The position numbers were made by a program, and so were the translations under genes. The notes beneath the pieces are model-generated. The model saw only the letters and a list, made by a program, of their open reading frames with translations, did no database searches and was not told the origin of the DNA. A DNA stretch of 64,000 nucleotides from Paramecium octaurelia. Its lineage: Eukaryota; Ciliophora; Oligohymenophorea; Peniculida; Parameciidae. The DNA lies in NCBI GenBank assembly GCA_905182995.1, contig CAJJDP010000117.1:305433-369432 (forward strand), read 5' to 3'. Position 1 is the first letter of the stretch, and every line of letters begins with the position of its first letter. Below are positions 12,345 to 22,852 of the stretch, one piece after another.

Positions 12345-13893
12345 ATGCCAACTTCGGTTAATGCAATTGAAAAGGCTAATGTATTGAGAAAGGAGTTTTT
12401 GGAAATAGAAATAAATCATGACGAATTGCTATCTATTGAATAATTTTATAGATGCTTAGATAAGAAAGTATAATCTGCTACAAAATTTAGTTGAGAAGAC
12501 AATTTGATAGAGAATTAGGAGATCAATTATATTAAAGAATGAACAAAAGTTTTAACAATAAAGTCACAGTGGATGAATTTATTAAAGTGTTTCTCCAAGC
12601 AGAGGAAATCTTAAAGAATAAAATAGAAGGCTGTAAAAAGCAGATTTTAGATTATAATAAATAAAGAAAATATGTATCAAACTAATTTGATGTATTTATT
12701 ATCAATAAAGAATTAAGTCAATAAAAGATAGTGAAAGAGTTAACTAATACGGAATAAAAGAGGACAGTTATTTGACAGTTGAATTGTTAGATGGAATCAA
12801 TTTCCCAGCATAAAATGTATCAGTAATTGTAAAATTGGAAAATTAAAAACAAGAAATTCATCAGCAAAATGGGCCATCTCCATAATGGAATAAAACGCTT
12901 AATTTGTATCTTTTTTCATTATGTTAGTAAAATTTCAACTGGCCTTGAAGAATTATAATTATTCTTTTACACCATAAACCATCCAAACATACCGCAATTA
13001 TTAGGAACTGTGACTTTGTCATTATCACATTTGACTAATCAAACAAAAATTGAAGATTGCTGCCAGTTATTTGATAAAAATGGATAGCAAACTTAGACCA
13101 AAATTAAGTTGAGATCTCAATGGATATTTAATGAATCTAAATCGTTAAGCCAATAAATTGAAGTTTGCAATGACTAAATAAAGACTGCCTAAGATGACTT
13201 AATTGATTTTGAAAAAGATCTTGCAACTCTGTATGAACCTTTTCCAAATTATGTTTAATTAATTCGAAGTATTGAGAAGGAAGATCTAGCCATTAACCAC
13301 TAACCTCCAAATACTTTTGTGATGACCCCAATTAATAATGTTAGCTCTTAATATGATTACAAATTATACACTCGATTAAGTATATTAATTGTAATGGGAC
13401 TTAGTGTATTCATTTGCTTTGGCAAATCTTAGTTTCTGGATGTAAATATTAATACCTAACCTCTATATAGTTGGTTATATGCTTTTTCTTCATCATTGAA
13501 TTTGAATTCAATAGACTTTACAGATAGCGTTTGATATACTATTCGATAGCTGTGGGGATTTCATTGCTATGTGATTTGGTGTGGGCAATCAAGTATTCCA
13601 GAGGATTTTGGGGGAGTGAAGACTCTGAAACCGATAAATACTATGCCATAGAGAAGGGTCCCAATAGATTAGCCTTAATTTTAATCTTTGTGTCTTTCAT
13701 ATTTAAAGTAAATTCTAGGGTAATATCATAGCTAATTTTATGTGCTCTTTTAGGAGCATTAAGCCAGGATATGCCTGAAAAATTAGAGGAACAATTACCC
13801 AATAAAAACAAATAAATGAAATAATAATCGTTCTATTAAAAAAATAAGACTGCTTAATTTGGTGAGGATAATAGTACATTTTACAATTATTGA
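12345..13893 (+). CDS. EF-hand-like / C2 domain / C-terminal multi-TM protein
   Basis: Introns 12468-12490, 12692-12717, 12906-12927, 13442-13470 and 13708-13731 leave 474 aa. Residues 1-80 look like a degenerate EF-hand pair with helices (KANVLRKEFLEIEINHDELL; NKVTVDEFIKVFLQAEEIL). Then comes a C2-like beta sandwich (SYLTVELLDGINFPAQNVSV, GPSPQWNKTLNF, LGTVTLSLSHLTNQTKIED, the W-N and D-x positions typical of C2 strands), a helical linker, and four hydrophobic helices: LSILIVMGLSVFICFG, LVICFFFIIEFEF, YSIAVGISLLCDLVWAI and LALILIFVSFIFKLILCALLGAL. A Ca2+/phospholipid-linked membrane protein is likely. The family seems ciliate-specific and has no assigned function that I know of. Confidence 0.85.
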
Positions 13894-14184
13894 TTTGATT
13901 TCTTTATTATTAAAAATTAATTTAATTACGAAATACCTAAAGAAAGAGAATTTTCAAATAAAGCAATGTGATCACTATCAGACAATTAGAGATATATTAA
14001 TTGTCGAATAAATAAATAATGTCTATTTTATGTTATTGAATATTTGGAAAACTAAAAAATTAACTTTAGAATATATCACTCACATAGTAATTAAGATTTT
14101 ATAATGAAGTAATGAAACTCAAATTAATTATTTATATATTTGTGATATATTAAGAGAACAATTATTTTTGTTTAATTAAATTTA

Positions 14185-15401
14185 ATGTTCATACCATACA
14201 AAAAGAATAAAGGTTATAAAATCCCTGTCATTTTTGAATTCGGACAATAGAATACAAGAGTTGGATATGCGGGAACTGATGGACCTGAAGTGGTTTTGCC
14301 CTCAGATTTATTAATGGATAGCGAGGGAAATATGAAATTTATTGAATAAAATAGTACATACCAACCAATTGGATTTGATGTTAAGAATATCCTGTAAGGA
14401 GGGTAGATAGTTGATTTTGATATTTGGAAAGAATATGTAGAACACATACTAAATAATGTTTTATTTTAAGAAAGACATTTCCCCTTTTTCTTTGTTGAAA
14501 ATGGAAACGTAAAAAAAGAAACCAGAAATAAAATCATCGAAATGCTCTTTGAAGAAATCGATGTTTCTTCTGTGTTTTTCCACAGAAACACAATGTTAGC
14601 ATAATATATAGTTGGAAAAGACAATGTATTAGTAGTTGATTGTGGAGCATCTCACACTACAATTACACCTATATTGGATGGAAATGTCATAGAAAAGGGT
14701 AATCTTAATTGAATATATTTAAGGCATTTTTAGGGGAGATATAGGAGGTGAGTATATAACAAATAAATTATATGAAATTTGGAAATAGTAAGGATTGCCA
14801 TTTTCTAGATTTAAAAATTATAGTCAACTCTCGCCTTCTCTTTAAATGTATGGAGATTTGGAAGTAGTTAGAGAAATTAAGCATCAGTGTGCTAAACTGT
14901 ATGATTAGCCCATAGAGAATTTGTAATTATTTGTACTGACTAATTTATAGAAAATTTAATCCAACTGTTGATAATTACGCTTATGAATTGCCAGATCAAA
15001 CTAAATTGTTAATATCTGAAGAAATGTACAAGTATCCAGAATTTCTATATGAACCAACTGAATTTTTTGAAGGTTTGGATAAAGCATTGGAAACAAGTTT
15101 AGAGAAAATTGACTCCGATTATAGAAAGGAACTAGTATAGAATGTTATTTTGATTGGAGGAGCTAGTTGTACAGTGAACATGGTAGAAAGGTTTTAAAGA
15201 ACTATCAATAACCTAAAAATTTTTGGATTATCATCAAGAAGCAAAGTGCAAACTCTCCCTAAATTTTTTGATCGTTAACATGCTTCTTGGTTAGGAGCTT
15301 CAATCGTTGCAAGTTCTTAAATATATGATCAATGGACTTTAAATAAATCAGACTATGATGAGCACGGATCCTCTCTAATAGAAAAAAAGATGTTTTATTG
15401 A
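14185..15401 (+). CDS. Divergent actin-related protein
   Basis: Two introns (14699-14723, 25 nt; 14923-14950, 28 nt) leave 387 aa. Actin-fold signatures: N-terminal VIFEFGQQNTRVGYAGTDGP (phosphate loop 1 region, with the usual D and G residues partly altered), QIVDFDIWKEYVEHIL, VLVVDCGASHTTITPILDG (phosphate loop 2), GDIGGEYITNKL, and VILIGGASCTVNMVERF, the adenosine-loop GG motif. The C-terminus has SWLGASIVASS, like actin's WIGGSILASL. The substitutions mark an actin-related protein rather than actin. It could be a nuclear ARP (ARP4 type) or a cytoskeletal one; I cannot decide. Confidence 0.85.
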
Positions 15402-15575
15402 TAATAAATTGTCATTATTTATTGATATAATTTTAAGCTTAATTTAAATTCATTACATCAATATTAAGATATCGAATCAATTCAAATTTATGATAGAATG
15501 TAATGAATTACATTTATTTATTAATTAAAATATATTTGAAGAGTTTAATTTATAATTTTCACTTAATTAATAAAT

Positions 15576-17072
15576 TCATTTTTTCTTTAATGTTGAGGAA
15601 CTGTTTGTTGCAGTCTATTTGGATGGTTATTTAGTTTATGGCTGTTTAACTTAAACTGCTTGTTTTTTTACAGATTGTGTCTATGCTTATGTAATTGAAG
15701 GATTATCAAAAGTTACCTTAATAACTTTCCCTTCATTCTGTTCATCATCTTTATCGAATTATAGATCATCTTAATAAATTTAGAGTATTACCTTGTTATA
15801 CTAGTTTCGATATTGACATATTTATACTCTAATTTTCAGGAATTTCTGATAATTATTTAATTCCAATAATTGGGGCATCTTTCCATCGATGATCATTTGT
15901 TTCTAACCTATTTTATTAATGATAAATTATATTTTTAGGAGGTGAATGCTGTTTCTACCAATGATCTTTGCTTTCATTTAAATTCAATGTATCATTTAAT
16001 TAATTAAATTATTATGGTTAATGAAGAGTTGATTATTATTACTATGTAGTAGATTATTAATAGGGATTCATTAATAAATTAGTGGCTAAGGAATCTAATT
16101 CCATTTATTGAGATGATCCATTTAAAACATTCATGGCTTCGAAATTGAGAGCGCAGACTCCTCTCATAAAAGCTCTCTTTAAGTTTTCTTACATAGATAA
16201 TTTAATTTTATTAGCTTCATCTAATTAAGATGTAGCTTCCAATAATTTCTATTCCAATAGTTGCTATTCTTTTAAAAATTTAGCCATTAATAAATCAACA
16301 TCACTTTAATGAGATAATTTTAATTTTTCAGATTAATTAATTCTAATTTGAATATTGAACTACTTTTTCCATAGATTAAATATCCATCTTTACAAATATA
16401 ATTTGTAATGCTTTGTTCCTTTTTTTTAATTCTATTATAGCTATATATTTCTTACATGTTTCTTCTTTATTGACTATTTTGTATGTTGCTTTAAACTATT
16501 AAAGACATTTGATAAAACAGTCAATCTTCTTTTTGTATTCTTCATTTTACCACAATATTATGCTATTTTTTCTGATCTTTCAGTAATCTAATTGCAAATT
16601 CTCATTTATTCTGCCAATTATTCTTTTGTTTGCGATAATTCATTATTTTTTAATTCATACATCTACAAATACTTTTCAGTGTCTAATTTAATTGTTTACT
16701 TTTAATCCTCTAACATAGATCTCTTCATAGACATAAATTCGCTTGTGGCCTCTGTTTTAAAAACATTTAAAATATGCTCTAATCTAATTTTAAATTATTC
16801 AGTGTCCTCATCAATAATTTGAGGAGCATGATTTCTAGATTTACTAACATTCTTTTTTGCTTCTTCATTATTAGGCACAAAATTTTCTATTATAGTTTAG
16901 GAATCTAACCTTTGTTCCAAGGATTTGTCACACATTTACTAGAAGTAATTTCAGACTCAGTCTTTGAAGGACTTGGAGAAGGTTATCGTACTTATTCATT
17001 TTTAGTTTGTTTCCACTTTTGACTCAATTTACTAAAATCACACAGATCATCTAAATCGTTTACAAAACTCAT
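15576..17072 (-). CDS. POC5: POC5-like centriole/basal body protein
   Basis: Spliced protein of about 472 aa. Introns: one of 29 or 35 nt near 16885-16920, 24 nt near 16445-16470 and 22 nt near 15805-15830. The body is a long coiled coil (TEQFKIRLEHILNVFKTEA..., ELSQTKEQLAEQMRICNQIT) with a basic, Trp-bearing segment (QRWIFNLWKKQFN) and the motif LKRAFMRGVCALNFEAMNVL, which I recognise as the conserved C-terminal POC5 box (MRGVCALNxEAM). The tail is Q/S/T-rich. POC5 binds centrin and lies in the inner scaffold of centrioles and basal bodies; a ciliate with thousands of basal bodies needs it abundantly. The start is the first ATG in frame; codons look native. Confidence 0.85.
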
Positions 17073-17373
17073 TCAAATTTGAATTATTAACTATTAAAAT
17101 TATAATAAACAAATAGTTAATATTCATATTCTATCCTGTGGCTTACTTACTAAATCCCAATTATTCTAACATTACTTTATCTTATTATGTGTTATTAGTT
17201 GATTTTGATAATAATTGAATAATTCTACTTCTACCTAAATTAGAAATTTGTAAAAAGAAAAAATCTTGAAGGTTAACATAATCCACCAATATAATGATAA
17301 TCTGCATTAAAATATATTTGATACTTTTCATTTTAAAATAATAATTAAAATATGAATTAATATGAATGATTCA
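17073..17373. other. Short intergenic gap
   Basis: About 300 AT-rich bases between the POC5 start and the end of the upstream minus-strand gene; nothing recognised beyond a presumed promoter. Confidence 0.5.
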
Positions 17374-19397
17374 TCAATTAAATAAAAAGTTGACTTCATA
17401 ATTTGGCTTATCAAATCCAACAACCCCAAGATATGAATTACTAGTTAATGATCTTTATATCATAATTAATTCTAACTCCTAGCTCTAGTTCCCACTCTTT
17501 TTCAAAACATGGCTATACTTTTATAATTATTCAATTGTTAATTCAGCTTGTTTATTAAGTATCAACTACGTGAATTCTTGCATTATTTATTGATTCTAAA
17601 TGTGATATTGATGTAATAAGGCATTTAATTCGTCATAATCGGATTCGTATTCAATTAATTTTACTTACACCATTCTAACCAACTCTTAGTATGCTTCTTC
17701 CTTGTACCCAACTTTAAAGTAATCAATAAATCCCAATAATTTTAGTGCTTCCTGAATCTTAAACTAATTTCTTTATATTTTTCTATCTAATTTTTTTCCT
17801 GCCTCCTATCTAATATTCTCTAATTTAGTATTAATCAAAACATCTTAGAGTCCATCTGAATTCTCAATAAATTTCTAAAACAAAGAACTTACTATAAATA
17901 AATCATAATATGTTTGAAAACTGTTTTTTAATTCATAATTTGGATTGCTCAGTATTTCATAAATCTTATTACATAATATTATTAATGCTTTTTAGATGGC
18001 AATATCAACTTTTTCATCCAAACGTTCTAATTTATTGTAAAATATTGAATTGTATAAAATAACTTTAGTCACTTCAAACAATTTATCTTATTTGTAACTA
18101 TTTAAATATTTAAATTAAAAGTTATTTTTTTCGTAATTGCATAAATCCTGGAATAAATCAAAATTGAAATGACCTTTAATACTGAAATTGTACAGAATCT
18201 AAAATTTAATTGTAAATGATTCTTCGATTGTTATGTTTTTGATTGTCTTATAGATAGTTGTTAGATCCTATGGTGATAAAGGATTAATTTTTAACAAAGA
18301 TTAGAATACAAGGGTTATCTCTCCTAAATAAAAGTGAGTGTCAACCAATTATATGACTTATAAGAATTCAGAAGTTATTCTGTTCCACAATTCATCTAAT
18401 CTAATCTCCATAATTGCAAGGCTTTTAGCTAATTAAGCTAATTGCTAAATTGTGAAAGTGAATGAATTAATGTTATTGATAAATTATATAACCACTTCAC
18501 TTCTCTTCTTGTACTTTATGAGAGCCAAATGCTCAATAATCATTAAATAATTTTCGAGAGTTAAGACATTATAATTTTCACCAAAAAATTCTTCTATATC
18601 TAAGATCGAATCCAATTCTGTTTAGAGTTTGTTTTAATGCTAAATTTGATATAATAACACTATACCTTAATTATAGTGACGAAGTACTTCATTATTGTAT
18701 CGAACTTTAGGAGCTTAAAATGTCTCTTAAGAATCTTTCTTACATGAATAAGCCACGATTAAGTGATAGTGTGATTATATTCAATTTAGGCTGCTAAAAT
18801 AAACGTTTATGCTAAAATTTCTAATGGCTCCTCATTTTGGGTTAATTCGAATTCTTTTTCAATATACTACCCTACTTCATTTAATTATTTTGCGAGCAAT
18901 CTCAGAGAATCAATAGACAAAAACTAAAGTTGTTTATTGATAATCAAAATCTGTTCAAGACATTCAATTTTAGTAAATTACAATTTTTTGTTAGAAATTA
19001 AGAAATCTATGTGTTATAGATAATCTGAGTTTTTCAAAAGAATAAATTACTTTGCTCTAATTAACCCATCCAAACAATATACAACCTCTTCTTCTCTTAA
19101 TGAATCTCTTCGAAATTGTAAAAAAGCGCTGATTTAAAAATGATCATTTCCAATTTTTTATTCTAATATTTAGTAAATATTAGGCGTATAAGTTTGTTGA
19201 ATGACCTTTTTCCTTCCATTTTCCTTAACTACCATACTTTTTACGATGTTTGAATAAAATTGATCAAAATTGGCTATGTCTTCTTTTGTCAATTCCGGAT
19301 TTGTAATTTAATCCAGTTTAGTTGTAGCAGCTTTAGTAGCTTCCTAAATACCTTGTTTTTTAAAAAGCTTTACAGATCCAAAAAAATACTTAATCAT
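17374..19397 (-). CDS. Large helical protein of unknown function
   Basis: Starts at ATG 19395-19397 (MIKYFFGSVKLFKKQG) and ends at TGA 17374-17376 after SYLGVVGFDKPNYEVNFLFN. The reading is essentially all amphipathic helix with leucine-rich repeats of about 35 residues, for example EEEVVYCLDGLIRAKQFILL and FTKIECLEQILIINKQLQFL, then IDSLRLLAKQLNEVG. At least one intron must be present because the raw length is not a multiple of three. The basic, hydrophobic start (MIKYFFGSVKLFKK) could be a mitochondrial presequence. Helical-repeat RNA-binding proteins of mitochondria look like this, but that is a guess; no diagnostic motif is seen. Confidence 0.7.
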
Positions 19398-19593
19398 TAT
19401 TAAAATTAATATGTTTCTTTGAGATGTATTAAGTGCAAGTATTTAAAATATATTTTTTCAATCAATTTGAACTATCCTTGATGAACACAATGATATAAAA
19501 TAAGAAAAGTACTCAAAACTGTCATGAATTATTTTATATATATATTAATAAAATTGAATGAGATATTTGTAAGTCAAGAGCAAAATATTTTAA

Positions 19594-20325
19594 ATGTATC
19601 TCAGAGGACTGCGAGGGTTTTTCCAACCCCAAGACGCAACGGTGAATAAGAGAAAAATGAGAATATTTTTAAGTCTCTTGTTTTCATTATATTCATATGG
19701 ATGGATTTAACATAATTGGTTGAAACATGTAATTTTTAGAATTCAACAAAGGAATTTGATATTAGAAAATAACCAAACTTTTTGATTCCAATTTGGGTTT
19801 ATCATGCTAGAAGAGAGCATTATATATATTATGAACAATCAAGATTGGCTAGAGGATTGAGCACTACATTCTCATATTATGATTGGGATCCAGTTTCATA
19901 GATGGTTTGCTATACAGATAAACAAGGTAAACAAAAATTCGAGAAAAGCATTTTTAATAGAGAGAGACTCGATATCATTGATAATGCTCTTTTTGAGGAG
20001 ATCTTTAGGGGAGAAATGACATCAGAAAAAATTAAACGTGGGTCACTTTTAGTGGCCTATGAATTGAATTGCAATAATAGATTTGATTTAGATGTATGTA
20101 AACATTACTACTTAGAATTATTTACATTACAAACCTATAAACCCTATGGATTTTATTAGAGGGCTTCATTTTTAATTTTATGTGCAATTAGGATTGACAA
20201 ATTAGTATAGATATGATCATTTCATATCCAAACCTGATTGGCTGTATGAATGGGAACAATGGAAGATTGAATTAAATGGGATGGATCGATTAAATTATTT
20301 TAATAAATTCATCTCATAAAAATGA
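19594..20325 (+). CDS. Conserved small aromatic-rich protein, possibly mitochondrial
   Basis: Introns 19729-19751 (23 nt) and 20094-20115 (22 nt) leave 228 aa. Without the second intron the frame appears broken near 20200, but splicing it out joins cleanly to PMDFIRGLHFQFYVQLG. The start at 19594 precedes an in-frame ATG at 19657; it adds MYLRGLRGFFQPQD, so the longer form is preferred. A hydrophobic helix follows (MRIFLSLLFSLYSYGWI), then a soluble part rich in Tyr and Trp (IPIWVYHARREHYIYYEQSR; SKPDWLYEWEQWKIEL). The Arg-rich start and single TM segment resemble ciliate-specific subunits of respiratory complexes. That assignment is inference; I recognise no named family. Confidence 0.75.
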
Positions 20326-20389
20326 AGTAATAATTGTTAATTGATTTTTATCTTTTAAAATATTCAATATTCTTTTGTATTAATAATTT

Positions 20390-22081
20390 TCATAATGTCC
20401 ACCCATCAGGTGTTCCAATTATGAAGTTGTAGCTGCTTGTTACAGCATAGATTTTGCCTAAATGAATCAAACTACCGTTCTGTATCTGGCCAATCTAAGG
20501 AGGATTTGGTAGATTCTCAATGGCAAATGATAAATTTTACTGATCCACCATCTTCAATAATTAATATTGTCCACTTCCAAATATTAAAACATTAGAATTA
20601 TTTATAGCCACCATGCCAACTCCCCTGTTTATGTTATGGTTTAAGGATGTCCATTTTAATAGTTTAGTATCAAACACTTCTAATGGAGTTGATTTAATGA
20701 TATATTGTCTAAATGCGCAAACTGTCAAATTAGCACCTCCTTAATTCATTTTCGGTAGGGTTACTCTAGTTTCCAATACAGCTCTTGATTTATTTAATTA
20801 TAATTCCAAACCCTCTATTGAAGTCATATCTTCACTCTAATTTTACCCACCAAGAACGTATAATTTATTTTATAGAAATATTGGGGCTGAAGAATGTCGA
20901 GGGTACTAAAGTTGATCAGTTGAAAGCAGAGTTTATTATTTAAAATCTAATCTAAATATTTAGGAACTCAACTGATTTCCAATGTAGCCACCAATAACAA
21001 ATATATCTCCTTGTTGCGAACGCACAGAAGAACTTTTAATTGGAACTTAACAATTCAATCGAATTTCTTACCATCTTGGATTTTAAACCCATTCCAAATT
21101 TAAGAAGAATATAGATTTATCAGTAAAGTAATGTAAATATTTTTAACTACATAGTGGATCGTAAAAGTCAGGTAAATTTATTGTAAAATTGGATATTCCG
21201 ACTTACTAAACTAGATTATTTTATAAATATATTATACATTGTTGTTCTAATCTTTTATATGGTGATTGCTCTACCTTAGCCGTTTAAATATCGCTTGTTA
21301 AGTATGGATGATTATAGGCTGTGTTTTTTGGAATTGATGCAGAAGACTAAATTTATTAATTTTTGTAATATTCAGCATTTTTTATTGAAGCATATTAAGC
21401 CAATTGGATTTTCAAAAAGTACAACTCTTGCTCATCTATTTATATATCTAATGTGTGTTTTGATACTTCTTCAATGAATGCCTCACATTCAACTCGTTAT
21501 TATTGTGTCTATTGAAGGAAATTTGTTGTTTGCAATTAGATGATTTGTTTGAGATATTTTGGAGTTCTTAATTTTTGGTCAATCTATTAAAATTCCTGAA
21601 TTTTTGAATTCAACGATCTTTCCATTTATTGTAATTCAACATCTAAATGTGTCCTATCAGTTTTAGTTACTTAATCAAGTTCGTTCAACAATTCATCAAA
21701 AAATTAATCAACCATTTGCTAAACACGCAATTTTGAGTTATTCAGCTTTGTATGCAATTTTCCATGAGCATCTGTTTTTGAATCTTTGAATTATTATAAT
21801 AGCTAAATGGCATAATTCAAATTTGTTAATTAAGTATTAATCAATTGCAGTGTCTCCTCATGCATCTCATCCACGGTGACTAAATCTGCAAATTGTCCTT
21901 ATTATCTATGTTTATCCAGATGTTAAGGGATACATTTTGGACATAGTGGCATTAAACAGCCAGGTTGTTTACAGAAATTAGTGACACTCTGGCCTTAATG
22001 TGTCATACAAGGAGCTTACAACTGAAAATTTTAAGTGGAACCCACTTCACTATGATTAGGAGAATTTTGAATATTGAACAT
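20390..22081 (-). CDS. B-box zinc finger / coiled coil / kelch-repeat protein
   Basis: Starts at ATG 22079-22081 and ends at TGA 20390-20392. Residues 25-65 contain a B-box-like zinc site: CMTH, CKQPGC, CPKC and QHLDKH in order. A long coiled coil follows (TNLNYAIQLLQQFKDSKTDA, LRVQQMVDQFFDELLNELDQ). The C-terminal half reads as kelch blades: LYVLGG, GVGMVAINNSNVLIFGSGQY, NGSLIHLGKIYAVTSS and IIGTPDGW. At least one intron (21211-21237, 27 nt) is clear, and others are probably present. The TRIM-like plan without a RING suggests a scaffold, possibly cytoskeletal; a large family of such proteins exists in ciliates. Its start codon lies only 8 bases from that of the divergent neighbour. Confidence 0.8.
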
Positions 22082-22089
22082 AAATATTA

Positions 22090-22605
22090 ATGTATAATTA
22101 AATAATTGAGCAGAAAGCTATTGAATCTCTTCTGAACATTTGTTATGACGATTAACCACAATATGACGATGATTATGAATGTGAAATCAAGAAAATATTG
22201 CAAAGAACAATCACTGAAAGATTGAAAAAATAGAAAACAGAAATATCAACTAGATTAAATACTATCAGTTTCCGTACAACGTCGAAAACTCCTAATCAAT
22301 TTAGGTTCAAAACTGAAACCAGATCTTTAAGTAAACCAGTTAGACTCCCAGCGAGAGTCAAAAATTTTTAACTCATTACATCAAAGCCACCAGGTAAACC
22401 TACTGCTAAATCTTTACGGAATTTTAATCAGAAAAATTAAGTGCCACTAAAAGCATCAATTGTTTCCTTGCAAAATTCCTCTGGATTTAGCATACTTAAT
22501 CAATCTGAATATCAACATCCTGTATTAGTAATTTAGAAGAAATCACAATACATTCCAAGATTTGTGTTGAAATTACAAAAATCATAACTTCTAAACTCAA
22601 AATGA
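22090..22605 (+). CDS. Small basic hypothetical protein, 171 aa
   Basis: Intronless frame of 172 codons from ATG 22090 to TGA 22603-22605. The N-terminus is helical and acidic (IEQKAIESLLNICYDDQPQY), then RTITERLKKQKTEISTRLN, and the rest is basic and Ser/Thr/Pro-rich (SFRTTSKTPNQFRFKTETRS, SKPPGKPTAKSLRNFNQKN). No domain is recognised. The pattern suits a disordered microtubule- or scaffold-binding protein, but that is speculation. Codon use with CAA/TAA/TAG mixed for Gln is like its neighbours'. Confidence 0.7.
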
Positions 22606-22852
22606 TTTATATTTAATTATTCACTATTCACCAAATTCTGTTTTTAGTTAATAATTATATAGATGGAATTATTCATTATAAATTATTTCTTTAGAATAAT
22701 TAATTATGAAACTTATCTAATCTTAGATGACTCAGAACAAAGGGATTAAATTAATTATCAACATTTAATTAATTCACAAATGTTCTTTTAATTAGATATT
22801 AATTAGTTAGTTTTTAATTGACATAAATATCATATTCAACTACAATATATCA

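Noticed and set aside
20094-20260. Frameshift in the 19594-20325 gene
   Set aside because: A 22 nt GTATGT...TTAG intron at 20094-20115 restores the frame precisely, so the gene is intact.
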